From the NCBI GenBank assembly GCA_903888395.1, contig CAISTO010000483.1, forward strand, positions 1 to 16,352: a stretch of 16,352 bases of DNA, in the 5' to 3' direction. The stretch comes from an uncultured Bacteroidota bacterium (lineage in GTDB: Bacteria; Bacteroidota; Bacteroidia; UKL13-3). Both the position numbers and the translations under genes were made by a program. The first letter of the stretch is position 1. Each line of letters opens with the position of its first letter. Below are positions 7,473 through 14,416 of this stretch, in pieces. The notes under the pieces are model-generated. The model was not told where the DNA came from. It did not search any database and saw nothing but the letters and a program-made list of their open reading frames with translations.

Positions 7473-7652
7473 TTAATTCACATCAATCAACAAAATGGGA
7501 GTTTTTAACTTAATTATTTTTGGTATGCAAACCCTCATCGCATTTACCACCGTGGAATTTAACTCGGTTGGTTTCTCATTAAAGAGAATCTTGATGTTAT
7601 TTGATGAATAGCAATAGTTATGCCAATTTAAATTAATCGATTCAGGTTTGCT
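7473..7652 (-). other. start-less open frame or structured leader upstream of the 248-aa gene
   Basis: Two readings compete for this stretch. First, the minus-strand frame is open for 59 codons from just after a TAA to a TAA at 7473-7475, with protein-like composition (contains LNWHNYCYSSNN, ILFNEKPTELNS, AMRVCIPK). It has no ATG until 7536-7538, so it could be the remnant of a gene. Second, as minus-strand RNA the same stretch has inverted repeats: CTC/GAG at 7575-7577 and 7584-7586, and ACCGTGG-type pairing between 7546-7552 and 7565-7572 with one bulge, giving a 7-bp stem and a 12-base loop. A remnant gene seems slightly more likely than a riboswitch. No known riboswitch consensus is visible. 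Confidence 0.25.
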
Positions 7653-7698
7653 TTATAAAAGTTTTGAATTAGGTAAATGGGATTCTTTAAAGGCTATT

Positions 7699-7706
7699 CA
7701 AATGTA
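7699..7706 (-). promoter_or_regulatory. candidate -7 promoter element (TACATTTG)
   Basis: Read on the minus strand this is TACATTTG, an exact TAnnTTTG match just downstream of the 157-aa gene. It could start a transcript for the 248-aa gene with a leader of about 250 bases. No -33 element is evident, and the distance makes the link tentative. Confidence 0.25.
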
Positions 7707-7721
7707 ATATTTTAATTACTG

Positions 7722-8195
7722 TTATTGAGCTGGGTCTGACACGTGTTCAATATAACGCTCATTTTTTTCAGGAAATAATGCAATGTCTGGCTGCCTTAAG
7801 TATATCACCTTACCATTTAGACCACTTCTTTGCAAAGCAACTGTATCGCTATTGGTAAACGAGAAGATAGCAGTACCATGTGGTGCATTACTTGCTATCA
7901 CCAAATCATATTTCACGTCTTTAAATCTAACTCTACCTTTAATAAGCAAAACGGAGTGTGCAGTTTCCAATAACCGTTGAAATTGAATTGTTTCAGCTCT
8001 GGAATAAACGCACAGCAAACCAGATTTATGGTTATACATTAATTCAATTATCGCCTCGTCTTCTTTTTTCATGCAATGTGCCAACACCCTACCGATAAAT
8101 ACTATTTCAGGATTATAACTGGTAATTACTTGGTCAAAATTACCCAATTCATTTATAATATTTTCTGGTAATTTATAACCTTTATTTGTTTGCAT
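7722..8195 (-). CDS. protein resembling the C-terminal half of a phage-type adenine methyltransferase
   Basis: A 157-residue protein. Its central part (about 65-135) has the order seen at the C-terminal end of phage-type DNA N6-adenine methyltransferases: a strand (GLLCVYS), an RxxTxxF-like stretch (RAETIQFQRLL), a strand plus GRVRF (about 86-90, like the family's GRLKF), and NAPHGTAIFSF (like APFPSAVVVF). The catalytic (D/N)PP(Y/W) motif and the AdoMet-binding start of the fold are absent, and the N-terminal 60 residues do not supply them. It is therefore either an inactive paralogue, a partner subunit, or a separate family. Its start overlaps the upstream gene by 14 nt, so the two are translated together. 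The similarity is from memory and only moderate. Confidence 0.5.
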   Translation of the reverse strand: MQTNKGYKLPENIINELGNFDQVITSYNPEIVFIGRVLAHCMKKEDEAIIELMYNHKSGLLCVYSRAETIQFQRLLETAHSVLLIKGRVRFKDVKYDLVIASNAPHGTAIFSFTNSDTVALQRSGLNGKVIYLRQPDIALFPEKNERYIEHVSDPAQ

Positions 8196-8889
8196 TTTGA
8201 ATTTCTGCGTTAACTTTTTTGCTTCTTATTATTTGGGGAAGTAATGATTGAAATTGAGCTATAGTCATTTTATATTTTTTTGAACTTGAATCAAGTTGTA
8301 TTTCTTGGTTATAATGCATTCCCAAAACCTTATCAATAATTTCATTTAACCTTCCTTTTGTCAAGGGTTTGTTTTCATTATAAATTTCAAACTCCCCTTT
8401 CAATCTTAAAATCATCGCATCAATTTGCTGAGAAAATGATTCGAATTTATTTGGATTAATGTTGATCTCTAAAGCAATTTGATTTAATACATGTTTACGT
8501 TCTGGATCACCATTGCCAATTAAACTATTTAGGTATTGCTTGACTAATTCCTCGTCTAATTGGTCCCCATTGGCTAAATCTATAATTTCTTCACCATACT
8601 TTGTCTGCCAAAAACTCAAGGGCTCAACACCTTCATTTATTGAGTATTTGGTCTTAATTTGATTTAAGTATTCTACCCTGGCTTTTCCAGATATTGCTAA
8701 GGCCAGGTTATTTCTTGCTACTTTTTGGTCCTTAGAAATATCAAATGCAAGTTTGATTGGATCTAAATTGTTTGCTGTAATAAAATCCCTTACGGCATTT
8801 GCTTTGCTTCTGGTGTACTGAGCAATTATGTTTATGTTTTTTTCATCAACTTCGTTGATTTTAATTGATTTGTGTTCGTTACTTTCCAT
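8182..8889 (-). CDS. hypothetical protein (235 aa), partner of the methyltransferase-like gene
   Basis: I do not recognise this 235-residue protein. It is soluble, highly charged and mostly helical by eye. It has no Cys, signal peptide or membrane segment. Segments such as YTRSKANAVRDFITAN and ARNNLALAISGKARVEYLNQ (within 25-80) could form a helical nucleic-acid-binding domain, but no consensus fits. The C-terminus (RSKKVNAEIQNANK) is basic. The first ATG of the frame (8887-8889) is used. The last codons overlap the next gene by 14 nt, so the two form a coupled pair. The upstream region 8890-9340 holds repeated elements suitable for regulation. Confidence 0.55.
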   Translation of the reverse strand: MESNEHKSIKINEVDEKNINIIAQYTRSKANAVRDFITANNLDPIKLAFDISKDQKVARNNLALAISGKARVEYLNQIKTKYSINEGVEPLSFWQTKYGEEIIDLANGDQLDEELVKQYLNSLIGNGDPERKHVLNQIALEININPNKFESFSQQIDAMILRLKGEFEIYNENKPLTKGRLNEIIDKVLGMHYNQEIQLDSSSKKYKMTIAQFQSLLPQIIRSKKVNAEIQNANK

Positions 8890-9082
8890 ACCTATTTCAT
8901 TTATAATAAATAGTAGGATCCTGAGAAAAGTTCAATTGGGCGTATGTCTGTCTTTAAAAGCCCTGGCATCTATATAGCATTACCTGCCCATTATAGGGGT
9001 ACAAATACCTATGTCTATAGTATATCAGAGTATTTTAAGAGTTTTTATTGGGGGAGATTTGAAAAATTTTATTAAAAAATAA

Positions 9083-9158
9083 ATGTATTCCAAAAAGACA
9101 TTGGAAAAAATGTAAAAAATTTGGAATAAGTACTCTAATAAAATATGATGTATTCCAA
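9083..9158. repeat. ATGTATTCCAA repeat cluster
   Basis: ATGTATTCCAA occurs twice in direct orientation (9083-9093 and 9148-9158), 65 bases apart. Between them are TTGGAATA (9121-9128, the inverse of TATTCCAA) and TTGGAA (9101-9106). The result is two facing pairs of the same half-site, as expected for a multi-site operator or short iterons. Confidence 0.55.
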
Positions 9159-9229
9159 TTTGAAAAGATGAAGCACTTCTTATTTTCGAATGGTTATCAA
9201 GAAAAATTTCTAGGAATTTTTTATAACTT

Positions 9230-9237
9230 TAATTTTG
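9230..9237 (+). promoter_or_regulatory. candidate -7 promoter element (TAATTTTG)
   Basis: An exact TAnnTTTG match on the plus strand, about 104 bases before the ATG of the zinc-ribbon gene. No clear -33 element is present. It lies downstream of the TATTCCAA cluster, so that cluster could act as an operator. Confidence 0.3.
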
Positions 9238-9340
9238 GGTTTTGGATTTTTTTTTTAAACCTCAATAAGAAAAAAAATTTGTCGGTAATAAAAAATTAGT
9301 TTTAATTACGTTTCCTAAAAAACATTAAATATTTAAAATT

Positions 9341-10333
9341 ATGCATTATAGAAATAGAAATAAGCCGAATACAGATGGTGTTCATTGTAGCAATTGTGGA
9401 ACAAGGCTTAATCGTGGTGGTTATACTATTTGCCCTGCATGCGGTAATGATAATCAAATTTGGTTAGACAATGCCGCTCAATGGGAAAGCGCTTTACATG
9501 AGAGTGAACTTAACGAAAAAGCAAAAAAAGCTGGCTTTAACTCAAAAGCAGAACATTACCTTTGGAAAGATAAAATTAGTAAGATTGAAGATTATGAAAC
9601 AGCAAAAATCAAATTGATTGAAAAATATATTTATCCCATTGTACTTGCAATTTTATCATTAATTAGCTCGATTTGTATAATTCCAAATTGGTGGCTTATA
9701 TTTCAATTGATATTATTTGTTATAATTTATCTGTTATTAAAATTTATAATTGACGATCTAATTGAACCATTTGATAGCATAAAATACAATATTTATAAGA
9801 AATATAAGGATATTATGGACGACAGTAGTCTATTAAAAGACAATAATAAATTAAAAAATTCAATACAAAAAATCAATAAAGAAGAAGTTGTATCTGAATC
9901 TGATTTTAATTTACCTAACCTCTCTAAGGGAATAACTAAAAAAACATTTGAGGTCGATAATAATTCAATTAACGCACTTGAAAATGGTCAAGGAAAATTC
10001 AACAATCAAACAAAAACTATTAAAGTAAATAATGAAGAAAAAAATACTGAAAACTATCAAACAAAATTATACTTTAGAAGATTAGATGGATTTTATAATA
10101 TTGAGTTAAGCCCTAAATTAAACGAGGAAAGTATCAATAAAATAAAAAAGGGATTAGTAAAAATAAGGGAGCAAATTACCTCAGTTCAGAACGGAAAATA
10201 TAAAACAGTCAAAATTAAAGTATCAGAGGATGGAAGTACAATCCAATCAATCAATTCAAGTAACCTGAATTATGTTTTTGATCAATTAAAAGGATTAGGT
10301 TATAAGATTAATAAAAAAAAATATACAATTTAG
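9341..10333 (+). CDS. zinc-ribbon protein with a membrane hairpin
   Basis: A 330-residue protein in three parts. An N-terminal zinc ribbon has C16-xx-C19 and C31-xx-C34. Residues about 97-137 form two adjacent hydrophobic helices split by PNWW (115-118), which predicts a membrane hairpin. This is followed by an Asn/Lys-rich linker (about 150-235) and a compact C-terminal domain (about 240-330, from YQTKLYFRRLDGFYNIEL to the end) that I do not recognise. Both soluble ends should face the same side of the membrane, probably the cytoplasm. The ATG is preceded by an A-rich stretch. The HEPN-domain gene follows after 12 bases on the same strand, so the two are probably one transcript. A sensing or anchoring role for the partner RNase is inference. 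Confidence 0.65.
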   Translation: MHYRNRNKPNTDGVHCSNCGTRLNRGGYTICPACGNDNQIWLDNAAQWESALHESELNEKAKKAGFNSKAEHYLWKDKISKIEDYETAKIKLIEKYIYPIVLAILSLISSICIIPNWWLIFQLILFVIIYLLLKFIIDDLIEPFDSIKYNIYKKYKDIMDDSSLLKDNNKLKNSIQKINKEEVVSESDFNLPNLSKGITKKTFEVDNNSINALENGQGKFNNQTKTIKVNNEEKNTENYQTKLYFRRLDGFYNIELSPKLNEESINKIKKGLVKIREQITSVQNGKYKTVKIKVSEDGSTIQSINSSNLNYVFDQLKGLGYKINKKKYTI

Positions 10334-10345
10334 GTACTTTTTATA

Positions 10346-11032
10346 ATGATGATAAATTTAAATAATAGAATATTAGACTATTTACAAAGCGTTGAAATTT
10401 CGCATTTATTTGCAAAAGATTACAAGCATGGAATAGAAACTAGGGGTCATTGGGATATGTTTGAACCAACTAGATTTGTATATGCATACTTTTCATTTAA
10501 CATGTTATATGCTATTGATTGGGATTTATCAGTGGAAAAAAATAGATTAATTTATCAAAAAAAAGGAAATGATAATTTTACCAAAGTTCAAATACAATCC
10601 GTTATTGATTTTGTTTTCCTTAATGATTGTAATGCATTTGAAAATGCTTTATTATTATTAGATTCTAATAGAGAACTTTTTAAAGTAGTTTCAACCATGG
10701 AATATGATTATAACTCTAGTAAAGATAGTTCAAGAAATAATAAATCTACAATAGTTCAAGAATTCATCAATGCATCAGAAAAATTTTCAAATGAAATTAC
10801 ATTGAATTCTGATGATCATTTTGACTTATTACAAATGAGTTATACAGTTAGAAATAACCTTTTTCATGGAGAGAAAAAAGCTCATCAAATGAAAGAAAAA
10901 GGTCATCGAAAGAGACTCCTACATTATGGTAATATTTTATTGGCAACCAATGAATGTTTTTTTGAGGTAATGAAAAATAAATATAGATATAGAAGAATGG
11001 AAGAATGGGAAGTAGACGATAATGTTAGATAA
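10346..11032 (+). CDS. HEPN-domain protein, putative RNase
   Basis: A 228-residue protein, mostly helical. Near the C-terminus it carries R169-N-N-L-F-H174 in SYTVRNNLFHGEKKAH. This is the Rx4-6H catalytic signature of HEPN RNases in the form (RNNLFHG) common to Apea-like and related HEPN proteins of defence and abortive-infection systems. The helices before it (about 130-168) and after it (188-212) fit the four-helix HEPN bundle. Residues 1-110 are an unrecognised, aromatic-rich region. Two consecutive ATG codons begin the gene (10346 and 10349) and either may be used. It follows the zinc-ribbon membrane protein by 12 bases. Activity would be cleavage of RNA on activation, by analogy with the family. 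It is not shown here. Confidence 0.65.
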   Translation: MMINLNNRILDYLQSVEISHLFAKDYKHGIETRGHWDMFEPTRFVYAYFSFNMLYAIDWDLSVEKNRLIYQKKGNDNFTKVQIQSVIDFVFLNDCNAFENALLLLDSNRELFKVVSTMEYDYNSSKDSSRNNKSTIVQEFINASEKFSNEITLNSDDHFDLLQMSYTVRNNLFHGEKKAHQMKEKGHRKRLLHYGNILLATNECFFEVMKNKYRYRRMEEWEVDDNVR

Positions 11033-11096
11033 TATCTCGACTTATTAAATCTTCACAAATAAATACAATATTACTTTTCCAAAACATTCTTAAATT

Positions 11097-12038
11097 TTAA
11101 TACATCTTATAAAAATCAGTTGTAAATACTTTGTACGCTCCATAAAGTACTGCCATACAAATCCCCCTATGGTTATCATCATTTGGCTTTTCTTTTTGAT
11201 ATGCTAATGCATGAATTCCAAATTGTTCTAAAACAAAATGTTTATTCGAATAATCTACTTGCCATGCTATTTTTTTATCCCAATAAATTGCGTTAACCAA
11301 CCAACTTAATTCTCGCCAATGAGGTGTAAGCACTACTAAATCATGTGGGTAATCCCTATTTAATTGCTCTTTTCTTTCTATTTCCCCTGTAACAACTAAA
11401 TTAGCACCACCCCATTCACCTTGTTTTTCAATATAATTTGCAATCTTTCCAGATTCTATTAATTGCTGATAATCCAATAGTGTGTCAATTATTAATTGGA
11501 ATTTTTTTTTATAGTCTTCTTTTCCAAAAATATATAGCTTTTCTTGGTATTCTTTTGGAAAAAAATTCTCAAAAGCAGCATCTTGTAATTTGCTTAAATA
11601 ATTAATTTTAGGAGTTAAATTTAAATCCTTATCAACCACTTCATAAATTATAACTTCAACTTGCTTATAGTTATTTAAATTACTTAAACTATCTATTTTT
11701 AAATCCTCGTCTACTTCTTCAAAAATATTTTTATAATCATCCTTAGGTCTCTTAAATAACATAACCGTTTCTTGCTTTCGTTTATATATAGTTGGGTGTC
11801 CCTCAAATTTATCTAAATTGGTCAAATCTTCTTCCGTCATATCATAAATTAAACCCCAAACGATGTCTCCTGGGCTAACTAAAACATCAGCAACCGCACT
11901 TTCCCAATTTCTGGAATATCGTGTAAAAGCTAATTTGTAATCAGACAAAAAACCTTTTCCCAAATATTTAGAATTTGGACATCTTTTTTTAAATTGATCG
12001 TAGTCCATATTTGAACCGTATGCAAAATAGTATGGCAT
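11097..12038 (-). CDS. gamma-glutamylcyclotransferase-like protein with extra C-terminal domain
   Basis: A 313-residue protein. Residues 1 to about 135 match the GGCT/AIG2-like fold: the substrate loop YFAYGSNM (4-11), then VWGLIYDMTEEDLTNLDKFEG (60-80) with the catalytic Glu79 in the F-E-G motif, followed by Y85. Such enzymes cyclise gamma-glutamyl peptides or amines, releasing 5-oxoproline. Stand-alone family members are about 110-190 residues, so the remaining 150 or more residues are an additional domain. That part has a helical linker (about 150-205) and a conserved-looking region with VVLTPHWRELSWLVNAIYW and FGIHALAY, which I do not recognise. It starts 32 bases after the acidic 236-aa gene and is probably co-transcribed with it. 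The N-terminal assignment is firm. Substrate and the role of the extension are unknown. Confidence 0.78.
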   Translation of the reverse strand: MPYYFAYGSNMDYDQFKKRCPNSKYLGKGFLSDYKLAFTRYSRNWESAVADVLVSPGDIVWGLIYDMTEEDLTNLDKFEGHPTIYKRKQETVMLFKRPKDDYKNIFEEVDEDLKIDSLSNLNNYKQVEVIIYEVVDKDLNLTPKINYLSKLQDAAFENFFPKEYQEKLYIFGKEDYKKKFQLIIDTLLDYQQLIESGKIANYIEKQGEWGGANLVVTGEIERKEQLNRDYPHDLVVLTPHWRELSWLVNAIYWDKKIAWQVDYSNKHFVLEQFGIHALAYQKEKPNDDNHRGICMAVLYGAYKVFTTDFYKMY

Positions 12039-12070
12039 GTTTTTATTATTTTATTATTTTATCTTTATAA

Positions 12071-12781
12071 TTATTTAAATGATACCTCAAACTCCTCCGC
12101 ATCTTCAGGGTCTATTTCCAGCCTAGACAAATCAATCAATTCACTTTTGCTTTCTTCACAAAAGTAACAACTTGTTTCATATTGTTCACTGTAAGATATG
12201 TGTAAATCAATATCAAATGTATCAAACTCATATTCACCTGATGAACTATCCTCACTAAAACCTTCAGCCCAATTAATTATTACAGATAGTAGCTCTGACT
12301 TATAATTTTCATCTAAACATTCTATTTCCTTATCATTTTCATCAAATTGAGCAAGGTAAAACGATTCAACATTCATTGTCTCCTCTTTTCCATATGTTCC
12401 TGAAAAATGAAGACTTAGCGTATATCTCTCAAATAATTCATCCTCTAAATAATTCCTTATACTTGATTTGATTGCATCTTCCTCAAATGAATGATTGCTA
12501 CTATACACCGAATTTACCATTTCAAGGATGCCATTGTTATTTACTAATTCAAAAGAGTAATCAGATATATGACTATAATCTTCTGCATAAAAAAAATTGT
12601 TATAAAGTATATTGTGTAATTTATCCTCCACCTCACTTGGTATATCCTTGGAACTATTCTCAAAATAAAAATCAAATGTTGGTGGACAACCACTATCAGT
12701 ACTCATAGATACTGATAGTTTTCCATACATTTCAGATGAAGTTAAATAAGTGATAAAACTGATATTGTCTTTAAATTTCAT
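12071..12781 (-). CDS. extremely acidic hypothetical protein (236 aa)
   Basis: I do not recognise this 236-residue protein. Its composition stands out. By hand count it has about 53 Asp/Glu against about 14 Lys/Arg, with many Ser and Tyr, giving a strong net negative charge. Charge is densest in the last 90 residues, for instance GEYEFDTFDIDLHI and EIDPEDAEEFEVSF. A single CYFC pair (205-208) is present. No signal peptide or membrane helix is seen, and the alternating pattern suggests beta strands. Possible explanations are a mimic of nucleic-acid charge, a binding partner of a basic protein, or a salt-adapted fold. It is first in a likely two-gene unit with the GGCT-like gene. Confidence 0.55.
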   Translation of the reverse strand: MKFKDNISFITYLTSSEMYGKLSVSMSTDSGCPPTFDFYFENSSKDIPSEVEDKLHNILYNNFFYAEDYSHISDYSFELVNNNGILEMVNSVYSSNHSFEEDAIKSSIRNYLEDELFERYTLSLHFSGTYGKEETMNVESFYLAQFDENDKEIECLDENYKSELLSVIINWAEGFSEDSSSGEYEFDTFDIDLHISYSEQYETSCYFCEESKSELIDLSRLEIDPEDAEEFEVSFK

Positions 12782-12805
12782 GCTTTTTTATTTTAGATGT
12801 TTTTA

Positions 12806-12813
12806 CAAATATA
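12806..12813 (-). promoter_or_regulatory. candidate -7 promoter element (TATATTTG)
   Basis: On the minus strand this reads TATATTTG, identical to the element before the TPR/MazG/helicase operon. It ends 24 bases upstream of the ATG of the acidic 236-aa gene. A TTG lies upstream (12828-12830) but at only 14 bases spacing, shorter than usual. Confidence 0.45.
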
Positions 12814-12921
12814 AATTTAAGCTTTGACAATTAGGGTCGAACTAGTGTTAAATAAAAAATATAAAATTTGCTTATTGAACGTATTCAGATTTTACAATTT
12901 TTTTTATTTAACAAATGGCAA

Positions 12922-12960
12922 ATCATTCACTAACCACCAAAAAGTAAACTTGTGAATGGT
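12922..12960. terminator. inverted repeat, possible terminator of the 271-aa TPR gene
   Basis: ATCATTCAC (12922-12930) and GTGAATGGT (12952-12960) can pair over 9 positions including one G-T pair, with a 21-base loop. It lies about 140 bases past the stop of the minus-strand TPR gene. A T run follows only on the plus strand, so a terminator for the minus strand is uncertain. Confidence 0.25.
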
Positions 12961-13100
12961 TTTTCATTCATATTGCTTTATTCATTTAGTAATTATATTT
13001 TCACAAATTACATTCTAAAAAATCATAACTAACTCATAATATTAAAGTTAAGAGCTAATTATTTATTTAAAACTAATCTTTTATAATTCCAATATAAAAT

Positions 13101-13916
13101 TTAAATACGTCTACTTATTTTCAATTCCTCGTAGTCAAGCCTTAGGTAAGGATGAAGTTCAATTGCTTTCGCAAAATTTAATTCGGCATTTTCTATTGTT
13201 TCCTCCCTCATTTGCTCTGTTTCAATTGCCTTTTCTGCTTTTTGTCTATTAAAGCCGAACTTGTAAAATTCTCTTTCAAAATTGCTTTTATCCATAATTG
13301 CTAATCCTAAATTAAAATATGCTAAAGCATTCACAGGGTTCAATTTTATAATTTGCGAATATAATTCAATGGCTTCCTGACTTCCACTGATTGATCCGTA
13401 GATTCTAATTGACTCCTTTGCCTTTTGAATTAAGATTCTTTCCTTTTCTGTTTTAGAACCATATTCCTTATCATAAAACTCTTTGGGTTTTAAATTTTCA
13501 TCACTGATTTTTTTAATGATGCTTTCTTTAAATTTATGGTAAAGTTCTTTAATTTCAATATTATTTCTTAGCGCTACTGTATTATACAATTGACTAATAT
13601 GAAATTGCTCATGGATTTCAGATATTTGTCTTAAAAAATTTATAAAATCATTAGTAGAAATGTAAAAACATTTTTGTGAATTTGTTAAATTGACCATTTC
13701 AAATTCAAAATAGCGAATTGTTTTACCCCAAAATTTCTTTTTGATTGTCTCTTTTTCTAAAGTAAATTTTTCATTCTCTGGTGTTGTTAATAAAAACATA
13801 AGATTTCCAGAGTCTGGGGGGTAACGCTTCCCTCCCAAATTCTTCAAACCTGAATTTAAACTAAACGAACATTGATTTATCAACTTTTCGAATATTTTCC
13901 CTGAAATTATTTTCAT
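13101..13916 (-). CDS. TPR-containing hypothetical protein (271 aa)
   Basis: A 271-residue soluble protein. The N-terminal 130 residues are an unrecognised mixed alpha/beta region with a basic surface. The C-terminal part carries one clear tetratricopeptide repeat at about 178-210 (EAIELYSQIIKLNPVNALAY with FNLGLAIM) and a second at about 240-258 (ENAELNFAKAIELHP), separated by a charged insert. TPRs mediate protein contacts, so a scaffold or adaptor role is likely but unspecific. The ATG at 13914-13916 is preceded by an A/T-rich stretch. The region upstream contains a decayed gene. A TACATTTG octamer at 13989-13996, 73 bases before the ATG, could be its promoter. The relation to the GHKL gene further upstream is unclear. 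Confidence 0.6.
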   Translation of the reverse strand: MKIISGKIFEKLINQCSFSLNSGLKNLGGKRYPPDSGNLMFLLTTPENEKFTLEKETIKKKFWGKTIRYFEFEMVNLTNSQKCFYISTNDFINFLRQISEIHEQFHISQLYNTVALRNNIEIKELYHKFKESIIKKISDENLKPKEFYDKEYGSKTEKERILIQKAKESIRIYGSISGSQEAIELYSQIIKLNPVNALAYFNLGLAIMDKSNFEREFYKFGFNRQKAEKAIETEQMREETIENAELNFAKAIELHPYLRLDYEELKISRRI

Positions 13917-13947
13917 TTTTAAAGTATTTAATTGATTATTTTAGTTG

Positions 13948-14240
13948 TTAAACTTCTCTGTAAAATTCTCCAATTATATTATTTTCTTCAAATGTATAAA
14001 GATTTGATAATTGGTGAACTTTAATTTTATTAAGACTTAATAAAATAAAACCAATTAGGTTGTCTATGTCAGCAAAATGCGATCTGCTTGCTGGTACATT
14101 CTCAATTTTATTTTTTATTCTATTATTTTCAAGTGTTGGTTCCCGTATATTTCCATGATTTCAAGTAGCCCATTTTTAATATAAATTTATGAATTACTAT
14201 TTTCTTTATGAACCCAAGTTCCTTCTAATTTGTCTATCAT
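13948..14240 (-). pseudogene. frameshifted remnant of a small unrecognised gene
   Basis: On the minus strand an ATG at 14238-14240 opens MIDKLEGTWVHKENSNS and then meets a TAA. The same frame continues with protein-like codons (IYIKNGLLEIMEIY). A different frame is then open for 70 codons from 14160 to a TAA at 13948-13950. It encodes ENVPASRSHFADIDNLIGF followed by ILLSLNKIKVHQLSNLYTF and EENNIIGEFYREV, and has no start of its own. The simplest reading is one gene of about 95 codons broken by a stop and at least one frameshift. The family is not recognised. A real frameshifted gene and sequencing error are both possible. Confidence 0.55.
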
Positions 14241-14416
14241 TTAGTTTTGATTTGTTGTTTTTCTAGCTATACCCTAATAAGTTTTACAGCTGTAAGAAGT
14301 TTGTATTTTGAAGACATAAACTAACTGCCATTTGAAAACTTAATACGAATGTTAAATCTTTGATTAACCAATTCACTAGCCATTTTTTTAAGCAACTCCT
14401 AGGAGTTATTAATTAT
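14241..14416. other. gap with two perfect palindromes and short broken reading frame
   Basis: Between the remnant and the GHKL-zincin gene lie two perfect palindromes: TTACAGCTGTAA (14284-14295) and AACTCCTAGGAGTT (14394-14407). The second is 9 bases past the stop of the GHKL gene. On the minus strand an ATG at 14383 after an A run opens a 20-codon frame (MASELVNQRFNIRIKFSNGS). It ends at a TAG and continues in the same frame for a further 17 codons, so it may be another decayed piece. The palindromes could be terminator or protein-binding sites. Confidence 0.35.

Larger units (their letters stand above)
8890..9340. promoter_or_regulatory. 451-base divergent intergenic region
   Basis: Separates the leftward 235-aa gene from the rightward zinc-ribbon gene and contains no credible gene on either strand. 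It holds repeated TATTCCAA elements (9083-9158) and a TAATTTTG promoter-like octamer (9230-9237). The half nearest the leftward gene (8920-9010) is richer in G+C than its surroundings and includes several short imperfect inverted repeats around 8982-9010. An attachment site or origin cannot be shown from the sequence alone. Confidence 0.45.
12782..13100. promoter_or_regulatory. 319-base intergenic region with promoter and hairpin
   Basis: No gene is visible on either strand. Near the 236-aa gene lies a TATATTTG promoter-like octamer. In the middle lies an inverted repeat (12922-12960). The rest is very A+T-rich sequence with no further structure that I can support. Confidence 0.4.

Noticed and set aside
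7783..7980. Plus-strand 65-codon frame
   Set aside because: Antisense to the methyltransferase-like gene, with no family resemblance.
9083..9158. CRISPR-like array
   Set aside because: Repeats are only 11 bases, number two plus two inverse partials, and lack regular spacers or cas genes.
12472..12708. Plus-strand 78-codon frame
   Set aside because: Antisense to the acidic 236-aa gene. Composition is that of a reverse-complement shadow.
13989..13996. TACATTTG promoter for the 271-aa TPR gene as a separate feature
   Set aside because: It lies inside the codons of the decayed gene, so the match may be chance. It is mentioned only under the TPR gene.
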